Positions 7,711-17,461 are shown, counted from the stretch's first letter. The stretch is 63,730 nucleotides of DNA from SAR202 cluster bacterium (GCA_009392815.1 VFFS01000051.1:1-63730), one strand, 5' to 3'. The notes: generated by a model from the letters alone, not told the origin. Translations and numbers: made by a program.

Positions 7711-8616
7711 GTGAATCCACAGCATCCCAGTTTTGATGAAAGTTATAACGATCCAATGGATCAAGAGCGAGATCTGGATTGTAATAATTGCATATCTGAA
7801 GAAAAAATTGATGTTAGCGATAGCGGTATGACGTCTGAATCAGATATTGCGGTGGTGAAAATTGGAGGCAGTACGCTAGGGAGTCATGACACTTCTCTGG
7901 ATGACCTGGTCCATCTGCAGAAAGAAGGGATCAAATTTGTTGTTGTGCACGGAGGTGGGAAGGTTATATCGGAATGGATGGAGAAGCAGGGTGTTAGGCC
8001 GCGATTTGTGGATGGTCTTCGGGTCACTGACTCAGCGAGTTTAGAAATAGTTGTTGCTGTATTAACTGGACTCGTTAATAAGACACTTGTTTCCTCAATC
8101 AACTCGAGAGGCGGGAATGCTATTGGTCTGTCGGGGGCCGATGGAGGCATGATTGATGCCTCTATAGCAAATCCTGATCTTGGGTTTGTCGGCAAAATTA
8201 ATGGGGTGAACACTGCTCCTATACTAGCTTCATTGGAGTCTGGGTTTATACCCGTGATAGCACCAGTTGGTTTCGACATAAGCCGGGAACCAGATGAACA
8301 AGGGGCCTTGCTTAACATCAATGCAGACACTGTGGCCGGATATATTGCATCTGCTCTGAGAGCGAGTCGGATGGTTTTCCTAACTGATGTTGAAGGTGTA
8401 CTCGATGCCTCTCATCGTTTAATTCCAAGAGTCACCAAAAGACAAGCGGACATGCTCGTACGCTCCAATGTTGTCGCAGGGGGCATGTTACCCAAAATGG
8501 AGGCTTGTTTGGAGGCCCTTGATGGAGGAGCTGTTTCTCAAATTATAGATGGCCGTGTTCCTGGCGCTTTAAAGAACATATTATCCGGTAAAAATATCGG
8601 AACAAGGATAGGTTGA
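7711..8616 (+). CDS. argB: Acetylglutamate kinase
   Basis: A 301-aa amino-acid kinase that phosphorylates N-acetylglutamate, the second step of arginine synthesis. KIGGST (about 50-55) and VVHGGGK (about 77-83) form the ATP/phosphate-binding loops, and GGMLPK near the C-terminus matches ArgB. The GTG start at 7711 gives an acidic N-terminal extension of about 45 residues before the first strand, longer than usual. ATG 7828 (codon 40) would give a canonical length but has a weak ribosome site, so the start is uncertain. The gene is 63 bp downstream of argJ and 13 bp before the UPF0182 gene. Confidence 0.93.
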   Translation: MNPQHPSFDESYNDPMDQERDLDCNNCISEEKIDVSDSGMTSESDIAVVKIGGSTLGSHDTSLDDLVHLQKEGIKFVVVHGGGKVISEWMEKQGVRPRFVDGLRVTDSASLEIVVAVLTGLVNKTLVSSINSRGGNAIGLSGADGGMIDASIANPDLGFVGKINGVNTAPILASLESGFIPVIAPVGFDISREPDEQGALLNINADTVAGYIASALRASRMVFLTDVEGVLDASHRLIPRVTKRQADMLVRSNVVAGGMLPKMEACLEALDGGAVSQIIDGRVPGALKNILSGKNIGTRIG

Positions 8617-8629
8617 TAAGTAGAAAATT

Positions 8630-11410
8630 ATGACTAACGGACCGTTACCACCAATTGATCTTAATAATTTATCATTGCCAGGGGGCCTGGCTGGACGTTT
8701 GAAGTGGATTATATTGGCCGCCATTTTGATAGCGTCAATCTTCCTCATTTCATTTGGCAGAGGTGTTTTTGCTGACTGGTTGTGGTTTGGAGAATTGGGC
8801 TTTAAAGGGATTTTTGTTAAGGTAATTTTGACGAAAGTTATCTTATTTGTCACAGGTTTTGTGATAGTGATAATTTCCGTAGGGGCTGCCTTATTTGCAG
8901 CTAAAAGATCCTCTTCCGGTTCTATAGACGCTCCTATCCCGGATTCTGTAGTTTCACTAATAACCAAGGTGATTTTCATTGGGGGAGTACTAGCGGCAAT
9001 AATTCTTGGAATCATTTTCGGATCATTATTTTCCAGTCAGTGGGAATTGTTCCTCAGGTTTACAAATGCTGCTTCTTTTGGGGTTACTGATCCCCTGTAT
9101 GAGCGAGATTTGTCCTTTTTCATATTTGCCTTGCCGATGTACTCATTTGTGCAAAGTTGGATTTTTGGAGTAGGAGTTGTATGTCTTATAGGTTCGGCAA
9201 TAATTGCGTTTGCCACCTACACGTTGAGGGGTGTTAGCTTCACCCTTACCCCCGCTCTAAGAAATCAATTCGTCATTATTGGTTCATTACTGGTTTTGGT
9301 TGCTTCCGTTGGACTCTGGATAGACAGGTTAGAACTTGTTCATTCAGATGGTGGAGTTGTGTTTGGTGCAACTTATGCAGATGTTCATTCTAAGCAGCCT
9401 GCTCTGCTGGTACTAGCTATATTAGGTGTTGTTACTGCTGCGGTGATGATGTTTGGATCACTTACAGGTAGATTGCGCTTGGCTTTTGGAGTTCTTGGGC
9501 TTTGGATTATTCTAATTTTTGCTCTCGGAAGTGGCTGGCCTTCAATAGTTCAACAATTTACAGTTGACCCAAATGAATTTGTTAAAGAAAAGGAATTCAT
9601 TCAACGGAACATGGATTACACTCGTCTTGGGTACGGGATAGGTGATATTACAGAGACATATTACGAGGCGGAAGGACGGATAACCCCTGAACTTGTTTCT
9701 GACAATATCGCGACGATAGAAAATATAAGACTCTGGGATTACAGACCTCTTACTAGCGTATATCGCCAGATTCAGCTAATTCGGCCCTACTACGACTTCA
9801 AGGATGCTGACGTTGATAGATATGAAATTAATGGCGAATACAGGCAGGTTCTATTAGCAGCACGTGAAGTTGCGCCTGAAAAGCTTGATGAGTCAGCACA
9901 AACTTGGGTGAACAGTCGACTCTACTATACTCATGGAATTGGAATAGCAATGAGCCCAGTGACTGAGTTCACTCCCGAAGGAAGACCTGTTTTTTTCGCA
10001 AAAGACATCCCGGCAAACGGGGAAATCCCTGTTTCTTCCCCTTCAACCCGAGAGTCACCTGAGTTAGTTGTTTCTAATCCGAGGATCTATTACGGCGAAA
10101 ACACGCTTGATTATGTGATTGTGAACACAAACACTGAGGAACTGGATTATCAAACAGGTACTGGGGATCTTGCCAAAACCAACTACAGTGGCGAAGGTGG
10201 TGTTTCCGTGGGGTCGTGGTTCCGACAGTTAATTTATGCCTGGGAAATGGGTGACATAAATATACTGATTAGCAGTGAATTGAATCCCGACAGTAGGATT
10301 CAGTACAGAAGGGCTATACAGGAAAGAATCAAAACAGTAGCGCCCTTTCTATTATTAGATAAAGATCCATATATAGTGGCTGACAGTGGTCAGTTATTTT
10401 GGGTGCAAGATGCGTACACTACATCCGCCAACATGCCTTATTCGGATCCTGTAGCAGATGACGTTAAAGGGGGAAGTTACAACTATGTCAGGAATAGTGT
10501 GAAAGTCGTTGTAGACGCCTATCACGGGTCCATTAAATTCTACTTATGGAGTCCTGAAGATCCTTTGGCGAGAACCTACGACAGTATTTTCCCTGATCTA
10601 TTTACGGATTTGTCACAGATGCCTGACTCGCTAAAGAGTCACATGCGATATCCTCAGGGGCTTTTTACAACCCAGGCCTCCAAGCACATTAAATACCATA
10701 TGGAAAACCCTGAACATTTCTATGGAAACGAAGACTTATGGGCAATTCCTCAGGAAAAATTTGGTCAAGGGGAAACTCTTCAGCCCGTAGAACCGTATTA
10801 CGTAATTATGAAATTACCTGGGGAGTCAAAAGAAGAATTTGTACTTTTGATTCCTTACACTCCCAACGACCGTCCCAACATGGTTGGTTGGCTGGCCGCG
10901 AGGAGTGATGGTGATGTTTATGGGAAATTAGTTGCCTATAACTTCCCTAAGGATCGTCAAGTGGACGGGCCGGAACAAGTTGAGGCGAGAATAGATAATG
11001 ATCAGGACATATCTGCATGGTTTACCCTGAGATGTTCAGAGGGGTCTACTTGTATAAGAGGAAACTTATTGGTGATTCCTGTAGGAGACTCGATCTTATA
11101 CGCCGAACCGGTTTATATTCAGGCGGAAGGTGTGAGTTTTCCGGAACTCAAAAAAGTTATATTGGCTACAGCGGATGAAGTGGTCATGGCGGATTCGCTT
11201 GATGAAGCCATTACAGAACTGACTGGTAAGTTATTTGGACTCTCCCAAACGGAAGAAAAGCCTACTATTTCTCAGTCAAGTCAGACGGGAACCGCTGTCC
11301 CAGTACATTCAGATGAACAGGCTGATAAGATAAAGCGCTCTTTAGAGATACTAAGAAATGAACTTGATGCACTTAACGCTTTGATAGATGCGTTAGAAAT
11401 ACCGGAATAA
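8630..11410 (+). CDS. UPF0182 family large membrane protein
   Basis: A 926-aa protein of the UPF0182 family, whose function is not established. About seven hydrophobic helices occupy residues 20-305, followed by a roughly 550-residue polar domain (DYTRLGYG, IRLWDYRPL and the PYY/YNY-rich core typical of the family). The protein ends in an acidic, helical C-terminal tail. The large domain is probably outside the membrane. The gene sits inside the arginine operon: 13 bp after argB and 10 bp before argD, with its stop beside a GGAG ribosome site for argD. Co-transcription is therefore likely, though a role in arginine metabolism is not implied. Confidence 0.9.
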   Translation: MTNGPLPPIDLNNLSLPGGLAGRLKWIILAAILIASIFLISFGRGVFADWLWFGELGFKGIFVKVILTKVILFVTGFVIVIISVGAALFAAKRSSSGSIDAPIPDSVVSLITKVIFIGGVLAAIILGIIFGSLFSSQWELFLRFTNAASFGVTDPLYERDLSFFIFALPMYSFVQSWIFGVGVVCLIGSAIIAFATYTLRGVSFTLTPALRNQFVIIGSLLVLVASVGLWIDRLELVHSDGGVVFGATYADVHSKQPALLVLAILGVVTAAVMMFGSLTGRLRLAFGVLGLWIILIFALGSGWPSIVQQFTVDPNEFVKEKEFIQRNMDYTRLGYGIGDITETYYEAEGRITPELVSDNIATIENIRLWDYRPLTSVYRQIQLIRPYYDFKDADVDRYEINGEYRQVLLAAREVAPEKLDESAQTWVNSRLYYTHGIGIAMSPVTEFTPEGRPVFFAKDIPANGEIPVSSPSTRESPELVVSNPRIYYGENTLDYVIVNTNTEELDYQTGTGDLAKTNYSGEGGVSVGSWFRQLIYAWEMGDINILISSELNPDSRIQYRRAIQERIKTVAPFLLLDKDPYIVADSGQLFWVQDAYTTSANMPYSDPVADDVKGGSYNYVRNSVKVVVDAYHGSIKFYLWSPEDPLARTYDSIFPDLFTDLSQMPDSLKSHMRYPQGLFTTQASKHIKYHMENPEHFYGNEDLWAIPQEKFGQGETLQPVEPYYVIMKLPGESKEEFVLLIPYTPNDRPNMVGWLAARSDGDVYGKLVAYNFPKDRQVDGPEQVEARIDNDQDISAWFTLRCSEGSTCIRGNLLVIPVGDSILYAEPVYIQAEGVSFPELKKVILATADEVVMADSLDEAITELTGKLFGLSQTEEKPTISQSSQTGTAVPVHSDEQADKIKRSLEILRNELDALNALIDALEIPE

Positions 11411-11420
11411 GGAGACTGAG

Positions 11421-12617
11421 ATGGCTACGACTGAACAATGGAAAGATATTGAGAGTAAGTACTACATGTTTCTTGTACGTCGGCAGCCTATGGTACTGGA
11501 GAGAGGTGATGGTGCTAGGGTTTGGGATGTGGACGGCAAGGAATACTTAGATTTCACTTCTGGTTGGGCTGTGAACAATGTTGGACATTGTAATGAGGCA
11601 GTGGCGGATGCAATTGCAGAGCAGGCAAGAACTCTTCTACAGACGTCTAACCAGTTCTACTCGATACCACAATTAAAAATGGCCGAAATTTTGGTGGAAA
11701 ATAGTTGTCTGGACAAAATTTTCATTTGTAATAGCGGGGCGGAGGCTAATGAGGGGGCGATTAAACTAGCTAAAAAATATGGCAAGAAAAACAAGAATGG
11801 TGCCTATGGAATCATTACCGCCCTCAACTCTTTTCATGGGAGAACCATGATGAATGTATCGGCCACAGGTCAACCACATTACCAGGAGTTGTTTGAGCCC
11901 ATTCCTACAGGGTTCACTCATGTTCCTTATAACGATCTTGAAGCAATTAAATCGGCAACCAATGAGAACACAGTCGCAATTATGTTGGAACCGGTGCAAG
12001 GTGAAGGGGGAGTTAATATCCCAGATACTGACTATCTGCAGGGAGTACGATCCTGGTGCGACGAGAACAACATTCTGTTGATTTTCGATGAGGTTCAGAC
12101 GGGACTGGGAAGGCTAGGGACCCTTTTCGGATATCAGAGTTTTGAGGTAGAACCAGACATCATTACTTTGGCGAAAGGTCTAGGTGGTGGTGTTCCCATT
12201 GGCGCCTTTATGGCGAAAGATTCAGCGTGTGCTTTTGATCCTGGGGATCACGGGTCCACTTTTGGGGGGAACCCTTTGACCTGCGCCGCAGCACATGCTT
12301 CTACAAAATATCTAATAGACAATAATGTCACTGAGAACGCTGCCAAAATGGGAGAATATCTAGGTGAAGGATTGAGAAAGATTCAAGCCGGGCATGAGTT
12401 TATAACTGATGTTCGAGGTATGGGACTTCTTTGGGCGGTTGAATTTGACTCTGACTTAACTCCCGAAGTTATTTCAGCTTGTAATGACGCTGGATTGCTA
12501 ATGAATCCTATGAGGCCTAATACAGTTAGACTGATGCCTGTCTTAACGATAACTGAGGCAGAAATTGACGAAGCACTTGAAAGGTTGGAAGAGGGCCTAA
12601 GGAACGCAACCTCTTGA
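11421..12617 (+). CDS. argD: Acetylornithine aminotransferase
   Basis: A 398-aa class-III PLP aminotransferase that converts N-acetylglutamate semialdehyde to N-acetylornithine. NSGAEANE at 104-111 binds the cofactor phosphate, DEVQTGLGR at 223-231 carries the PLP-contacting Asp, and the Schiff-base Lys is K252 in TLAKGLGGG. The family also includes succinyl-ornithine, LysJ and GABA aminotransferases. Position between argB and argG makes the arginine role most likely. GGAGACTGAG precedes the ATG. Confidence 0.93.
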   Translation: MATTEQWKDIESKYYMFLVRRQPMVLERGDGARVWDVDGKEYLDFTSGWAVNNVGHCNEAVADAIAEQARTLLQTSNQFYSIPQLKMAEILVENSCLDKIFICNSGAEANEGAIKLAKKYGKKNKNGAYGIITALNSFHGRTMMNVSATGQPHYQELFEPIPTGFTHVPYNDLEAIKSATNENTVAIMLEPVQGEGGVNIPDTDYLQGVRSWCDENNILLIFDEVQTGLGRLGTLFGYQSFEVEPDIITLAKGLGGGVPIGAFMAKDSACAFDPGDHGSTFGGNPLTCAAAHASTKYLIDNNVTENAAKMGEYLGEGLRKIQAGHEFITDVRGMGLLWAVEFDSDLTPEVISACNDAGLLMNPMRPNTVRLMPVLTITEAEIDEALERLEEGLRNATS

Positions 12618-12630
12618 GGGACCAATACAA

Positions 12631-13893
12631 TTGAATTGGAGTGAATTACACACTAATGACAAAGTTGTATTTGGAGGAGCCGTTTCAGGGGGACTTGATA
12701 GCTGTACAGTAACACATTGGTTGGCTAAGAAAGGGATCAAAGTTCATTGTTTCACGGTGGACCTTGGTCAACCCGATGAATCGGATATCTCTGAAGTTTC
12801 AAAGCGGATGACGGAGTGTGGAGCCGAATCGGCGATGATTGTGCCAGGTCAGGTCGAGTTGGCTAAGGCAGGCCTAAAAGTCATACAGGCCCAGTCGAAA
12901 TATGAAGGTGGTTATTGGAATACTACCGGTATAGCTAGGCCTGTCACGGTAGAAGTAATTCTCAGAGAATTTCACACCAAAGGTATATCTGTGCTTTTTC
13001 ATGGTGCTACTGGAAGAGGAAATGATCAGGTTAGATTTCAACTGGCAGCAAATATAATCAATCCTGAAGTAAAGGTTTATGCCCCCTGGAGAGACCCAGA
13101 ATTCCTGGAAGACTTTCCAGGAAGACAGGAAATGATTGATTACTGTGAATCTCACAATCTTCCAATTCGCCCTGCCCAAGAGTCGCGTTATTCGACTGAT
13201 GCAAATTTTCTGGGTCTCACACATGAAGCCGGAGATCTTGAGGACGTTAGTATCTCTCCGAGTTTTGTTGAGCCAGGTATGGGTGTTTGGCCGTGGGATG
13301 CTCCAGATGTTCCTGAGTACGTAACGATTGAATGGAAAGATGGTATCCCTGTATCGGTTAATGGTGAAAAATTGCCACTAACGGACATTTTTGTTTTATG
13401 CAACGAGCTGGCTGGGAGAAATGGTGTTGGTATAGGCACTCATGTGGTGGAAAATCGATTTGTGGGTATTAAGTCTCGGGGCATATATGAATCTCCTGGT
13501 ATGGACTTACTGGGGAGCAGCTATGAGTTCCTACTGCAGTTTGTTCTGGATAGGAGATCACGCGAATATTACGATGACCTATCCTCGCTAATAAGTAAGC
13601 AGATATATCAAGGATACTGGCTTGACTCGGCAACTAGATCAGCCTTGGCCTCAATTGAGGTGTTCAGCTCACTTGTTTCTGGAAAAATCCAGTTGAAAAT
13701 TTATAAAGGGAATATATTTTTCGATACGGCAGAAGATACGGCTGAAGCGATGCCGTATTCTCTTTATACGGATGATGGTTCCATGGAAGGTATCGGTAGT
13801 TATGACCACGTGGATGCGGAAGGATTCATAAATGTTTTGGGTGTTTCTGCGCGTAACGTTGGTAATAGACAGTACAAAGTTGATGAATCATAG
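12631..13893 (+). CDS. argG: Argininosuccinate synthase
   Basis: A 420-aa ArgG joining citrulline and aspartate with ATP hydrolysis to AMP. The PP-loop ATP site is A-V-S-G-G-L-D-S at 17-24 and the GRGND segment near residue 131 contacts substrate. It starts at a TTG (12631), 13 bp after argD. The sequence resembles the longer ArgG branch rather than the 400-residue type and ends the arginine operon. A 27-bp gap then leads to an acyl-CoA dehydrogenase with its own ribosome site. Confidence 0.93.
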   Translation: MNWSELHTNDKVVFGGAVSGGLDSCTVTHWLAKKGIKVHCFTVDLGQPDESDISEVSKRMTECGAESAMIVPGQVELAKAGLKVIQAQSKYEGGYWNTTGIARPVTVEVILREFHTKGISVLFHGATGRGNDQVRFQLAANIINPEVKVYAPWRDPEFLEDFPGRQEMIDYCESHNLPIRPAQESRYSTDANFLGLTHEAGDLEDVSISPSFVEPGMGVWPWDAPDVPEYVTIEWKDGIPVSVNGEKLPLTDIFVLCNELAGRNGVGIGTHVVENRFVGIKSRGIYESPGMDLLGSSYEFLLQFVLDRRSREYYDDLSSLISKQIYQGYWLDSATRSALASIEVFSSLVSGKIQLKIYKGNIFFDTAEDTAEAMPYSLYTDDGSMEGIGSYDHVDAEGFINVLGVSARNVGNRQYKVDES

Positions 13894-13920
13894 GGAAACA
13901 AAACTGGAAAGGACAAACCT

Positions 13921-15081
13921 ATGTCTACCCGCACTTCGGAAGATGAACGCAAACAGATAGTATCTATGGTTCGCGATTTTGTTCGCCGAGAGGTTGAACC
14001 AATCGCGCAGACATACGATAACGAAGATATTTATCCTCATGAACTGATACCCAAAATGCGTGACCTGGGCTTATTTGGAATCACAATTCCCGTGGAATAT
14101 GGAGGTATGGAATTAGACTTCACCACGTTTGCGATGATTTTTGAGGAGATCAGTAAAGGGTGGATGAGTCTTTCTGGGATAATTGGTACACATCATGTAC
14201 TCAGCCATATCGTATCCACTTATGGTACTGAAGAACAAAAACAAAGAATTCTTCCCCGTATGGCATCAGGAGAATTAAGAGGCGGGCTGGCACTTACGGA
14301 GCCTGAAGCTGGTAGTGACGCCCAGAATATATCAACCGTTGCAAAAAAAGAGGGTGAGGAATATTTGATAAATGGTCGAAAGATGTTTATCAGTAATGGA
14401 GAGAACGGAAATGTATTTGCTCTGATGGCCAAAACTGATCCCCAGGCTGCGCCAGCCCACAAAGGAATAAGTTGCTTCATTTTTGAAAAGCCTGTTGAAG
14501 GTTTTAGCGTAGGCCAACACATAGATAAATTGGGATACCGAGGGATAGATACTTGTGAGTTAATATTTGATGATTGCAGAGTAGGTTCAGAAAATCTTGT
14601 GGGAGGGGAGGAAGGGAAAGGCTTTCATCATGTAATGGCTGGACTTGAAACAGGAAGAATAAATGTCGCTGCAAGGGCCGTAGGTGTCGCACAGGCTGCT
14701 TTTGATGCGGCTATTGAGTATTCCCAGCGGAGAAAGACGTTCGGACGCAATATTTCTGACCACCAGGCTATTCAGATTAAACTCGCTGATATGGCCTCTA
14801 AGATTCATGCTGCAAGGCTGATGGTTTTTGACGCCGCAGAGAAAAAAGACTCTGGCGAAAGGAATGATCTTGAAACCGCGATGGCAAAGCTTTTTGCCAG
14901 TGAGATGTGCGGAGAAGTAGCAATGGAAGCGATGAGGATACACGGTGGCGTTGGATACACGAAAGCTTTACCGATTGAACGATATTACAGGGATGCTCCG
15001 CTCATGATTATCGGTGAGGGCACAAACGAGATTATGAAACTTTTGATAGCTAAACGGCTGCTTCAACAGCATGCTGTCTAA
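13921..15081 (+). CDS. Acyl-CoA dehydrogenase
   Basis: A 386-aa FAD flavoenzyme that removes hydrogens at C2-C3 of an acyl-CoA and passes electrons to ETF. LTEPEAGSD (about 124-132) and FISNGENG (about 155-162) mark the flavin-binding middle domain, RKTFGRNISDHQ lies in the C-terminal helical domain, and the catalytic base is E366 in GEGTNEI. It is followed 21 bp later by a MaoC dehydratase, which fits a short beta-oxidation-like unit. Chain-length preference cannot be told. Confidence 0.93.
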   Translation: MSTRTSEDERKQIVSMVRDFVRREVEPIAQTYDNEDIYPHELIPKMRDLGLFGITIPVEYGGMELDFTTFAMIFEEISKGWMSLSGIIGTHHVLSHIVSTYGTEEQKQRILPRMASGELRGGLALTEPEAGSDAQNISTVAKKEGEEYLINGRKMFISNGENGNVFALMAKTDPQAAPAHKGISCFIFEKPVEGFSVGQHIDKLGYRGIDTCELIFDDCRVGSENLVGGEEGKGFHHVMAGLETGRINVAARAVGVAQAAFDAAIEYSQRRKTFGRNISDHQAIQIKLADMASKIHAARLMVFDAAEKKDSGERNDLETAMAKLFASEMCGEVAMEAMRIHGGVGYTKALPIERYYRDAPLMIIGEGTNEIMKLLIAKRLLQQHAV

Positions 15082-15102
15082 CTGACTAATACGGAGATTC
15101 TG

Positions 15103-15588
15103 ATGGCTTCTAAAAAAATAATTATTGATTCCAGGGATTCTTTTGGGGGCTGGTTCGAAGATTTTCAGCCCGGTCAGATTTTTAAGCACTGGCCAGGTAA
15201 AACTATTACTGAAATGGACAACCATCTTTTTTCTCTCATTACTATGAATGATAACCCTCTTCACACTGATGAAAATTACATGTCAGGTCACCAACATGGG
15301 AAAACACTAGTCAATGGGCTGCTTGTCTTGAGTCTTGTGGTTGGAATGAGTGTGAGGCAAACATCCGGAAAAGCAGTTGCCAATCTCGTCTATGAGAATG
15401 TCACTCATGATGGTCCCACTTTTCATGGAGATACCATCTATGGGGAGAGCGAAGTACTAGAAATTATTCCATCTAAATCAAGAGAAGACAGAGGGATCGT
15501 GTACATCGAGAGTAGGGGAATAAATCAACGAGAAGAGAAAGTACTTACCCTTCGGCGAAGATTTCTTGTCAAGAGAAGCCCGGATTAA
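15103..15588 (+). CDS. MaoC-family enoyl-CoA hydratase/dehydratase
   Basis: A 161-aa single hot-dog domain protein. The hydratase-2 motif is visible as D50-x3-H54 (MNDNPLHTDENY), followed by the GKTLVNGLL segment. Such enzymes hydrate 2-enoyl-CoAs or dehydrate 3-hydroxyacyl-CoAs; the sequence is of the mesaconyl-CoA-hydratase-like type, but the substrate is not certain. It is coupled to the upstream acyl-CoA dehydrogenase. Its stop codon overlaps the end of the convergent glycosylase gene by four bases. Confidence 0.88.
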   Translation: MASKKIIIDSRDSFGGWFEDFQPGQIFKHWPGKTITEMDNHLFSLITMNDNPLHTDENYMSGHQHGKTLVNGLLVLSLVVGMSVRQTSGKAVANLVYENVTHDGPTFHGDTIYGESEVLEIIPSKSREDRGIVYIESRGINQREEKVLTLRRRFLVKRSPD

Positions 15589-16250
15589 CTAGCAGACATA
15601 TGTGAAGACCCATATACACATATGTCCACTAACGGACACCCTGTGCAGTTTGGATCACTTTTGCAGTGGTTTTTACCAAGTACAACCAATAAAGCGTGAT
15701 ACTCCCTCATTTCGTTCAGGCTGCCTTTAAACTCTTTATCGAGCATTTTCTGCCAACTATTATATGATCCGTTGTTGGGAGTTTTTCCCACCCGTTTAAA
15801 TATTCTTTTAGTATATTCGTCAATAACGAAACATGGCTCATTAAGCGCATATAGCAATATGTCGTCGGCCGTTTCTGGGCCAATTCCCTTCACCCCCAAA
15901 AGAATAATTCTTTTTTTATTAGATGGAAGCTTTTTGAGTTTCTCGACGGACCCATCGTATTGTTCATGTATCAGTGTGGCTAGAGAGATTAATGTTTTTG
16001 CCTTAACCCTGTGAAAACCCGAAGGGCGGATTAGCGTCGAAAGTTCTGTCTCGGGCATCTGCATGATAGCTTCGATATGGAGGGCATTTTTTTTATTCAA
16101 TGACGTGATCGATTTTTCGACGTTGGTCCAACTCGTATGTTGGGTTAAAACAGCTCCTACCATTACCTCAAACTCCGTTTCAGCGGGCCACCACAGCTGT
16201 GGGCCATATGATTGAAGGAGTCTTTTGTATATAGTTTTCACAATTGCCAT
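15585..16250 (-). CDS. Endonuclease III-like DNA glycosylase (HhH-GPD)
   Basis: A 221-aa base-excision DNA glycosylase. The helix-hairpin-helix is LLGVKGIGPETAD (117-129), the catalytic Asp is D144 in FVIDEYT, and a 4Fe-4S cluster is predicted from C196-x5-C202-x2-C205-x5-C211. The Lys that gives EndoIII its lyase activity is replaced by Glu (about E126), so it is probably a monofunctional glycosylase like the MagIII/HP0602 group, acting on alkylated bases. It is convergent with the MaoC gene and divergent from pyrF, with a 24-bp gap. Confidence 0.9.
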   Translation of the reverse strand: MAIVKTIYKRLLQSYGPQLWWPAETEFEVMVGAVLTQHTSWTNVEKSITSLNKKNALHIEAIMQMPETELSTLIRPSGFHRVKAKTLISLATLIHEQYDGSVEKLKKLPSNKKRIILLGVKGIGPETADDILLYALNEPCFVIDEYTKRIFKRVGKTPNNGSYNSWQKMLDKEFKGSLNEMREYHALLVVLGKNHCKSDPNCTGCPLVDICVYGSSHMSAS

Positions 16251-16274
16251 GACATATCCGGAGTTTCAGAGAAT

Positions 16275-17102
16275 ATGACTAATTTTCAAGATATTTTGAT
16301 ACAAGCGTCAAATTCCGCAAATAGCCACGTTTGCGTAGGTCTGGATCCAGATCCAGAATTAATGCCAGTTTCAGACGTTTATGAATTTTGTATATCTATT
16401 ATTGATGCGACTGCCGAGTACGCAGCCGCTTTCAAACCGAACCTAGCTTTTTTTGAAGTTCTAGGTGCACCTGGCTTCATATCCATGAAGAAAATTGTGG
16501 ACTATATACACGTAAATTATCCCAGTAAGATTGTTATTGGGGATGGAAAGAGGGGTGATATAGGTTCGACAAGTGCTAAATATGCAGAAGCCTTGTTTGA
16601 AACTTGGGGGTTTGATGCTGCAACTGTGAATGCTTACGGAGGCTATGATTCGATTGTGCCTTTTATAAGCTATGGGGATAAGGGTGTATACGTTTGGTGT
16701 AAGTCATCTAACCCAGGAGGGGCCTTATTCCAAGGGGACGAAAAGGCCGAAGGGAATCCAGTATTCAAAAAGATGGCCGCGTTAGCAAATGAATGGAATG
16801 AAGGTGGTAACTTGGGACTTGTTGTTGGAGCTACATATCCCTATGAACTTGAAACTGTTAGGCAGTTGGCCCCTTGTGTCCCCATGCTTATACCCGGAGT
16901 AGGCTCGCAGGAGGGGAATCTAGAGGAATCTGTTATTTCTGCCATGTCATCCGCATCAGATGCGAATTTTTTGATCAATTCTTCAAGAGGGATCATATAC
17001 GCTTCAAGGCAAAAGAATACATTCCAGTCTGCAGCAGCTGAGGCAGCCAATACTCTCCGGTCAAATATAGAAAACATCATTGGTATAAATTCAGGGTACT
17101 GA
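16275..17102 (+). CDS. pyrF: Orotidine 5'-phosphate decarboxylase (type 2)
   Basis: A 275-aa OMP decarboxylase, the last step of UMP synthesis. VCVGLDPDP (19-27) opens the barrel and the catalytic Lys/Asp segment GDGKRGDIG is at 89-97, the form seen in the second PyrF subfamily. The frame is open upstream to 16212, but that would run inside the divergent glycosylase gene; ATG 16275 gives the family start (MTNFQDIL). It is followed 12 bp later by a DUF951 gene. Confidence 0.92.
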   Translation: MTNFQDILIQASNSANSHVCVGLDPDPELMPVSDVYEFCISIIDATAEYAAAFKPNLAFFEVLGAPGFISMKKIVDYIHVNYPSKIVIGDGKRGDIGSTSAKYAEALFETWGFDAATVNAYGGYDSIVPFISYGDKGVYVWCKSSNPGGALFQGDEKAEGNPVFKKMAALANEWNEGGNLGLVVGATYPYELETVRQLAPCVPMLIPGVGSQEGNLEESVISAMSSASDANFLINSSRGIIYASRQKNTFQSAAAEAANTLRSNIENIIGINSGY

Positions 17103-17114
17103 CGGTTATTAGTC

Positions 17115-17312
17115 ATGGTCCAGAATTTTACGATCGGTGATATCGTCATTATGAAAAAGCCACATCCCTGTGGAACATCTATGTGGGTAGTAGATAGGAT
17201 AGGGGCTGATATAGGGTTGGGATGTAGTGGTTGCGGCCGGAGATTGGTTATGCCGAGGTCTCAGGTTGAAAAGAGGGCTAAGGAGATCAGATCTCACACA
17301 ATTGGAGATTAA
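17115..17312 (+). CDS. DUF951 family small protein
   Basis: A 65-aa protein matching the DUF951 family. It has the KKPHPCG segment (14-20), then ADIGLGCSGCGRRLVMPRS (31-49) with a C-x2-C pair, and a basic C-terminal helix. The family folds as a small SH3-like barrel, and the cysteines suggest a metal site. The biochemical role is unknown, although homologues often sit near translation or DNA-maintenance genes. It is probably co-transcribed with pyrF. Confidence 0.88.
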   Translation: MVQNFTIGDIVIMKKPHPCGTSMWVVDRIGADIGLGCSGCGRRLVMPRSQVEKRAKEIRSHTIGD

Positions 17313-17410
17313 ATAACCTGTAAATCTGACTTCACAGACTGAATTTTGTTGACACAGAAAAGGGCTGAAATTAGAATTGCTGCCCCAATCGGATTGGTAC
17401 GGTTGGAGCA

Positions 17411-17427
17411 ATCAGCGGAAAGCTGAT
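17411..17427. other. Small stem-loop upstream of the bifunctional nuclease
   Basis: ATCAGC (17411-17416) pairs with GCTGAT (17422-17427) around a GGAAA loop, in the 149-bp gap between the DUF951 gene and the nuclease gene. There is no T-tract, so it is not a clear terminator. The rest of the gap shows only the AGGAGG ribosome site before 17462. Confidence 0.45.
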
Positions 17428-17461
17428 CAATATGTGGTAAATATATAGGAGGTATGCCCAG

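Noticed and set aside
17115-17312. Dismissing the 65-residue frame after pyrF as spurious
   Set aside because: It matches the DUF951 family over its whole length, so it was kept as a gene.
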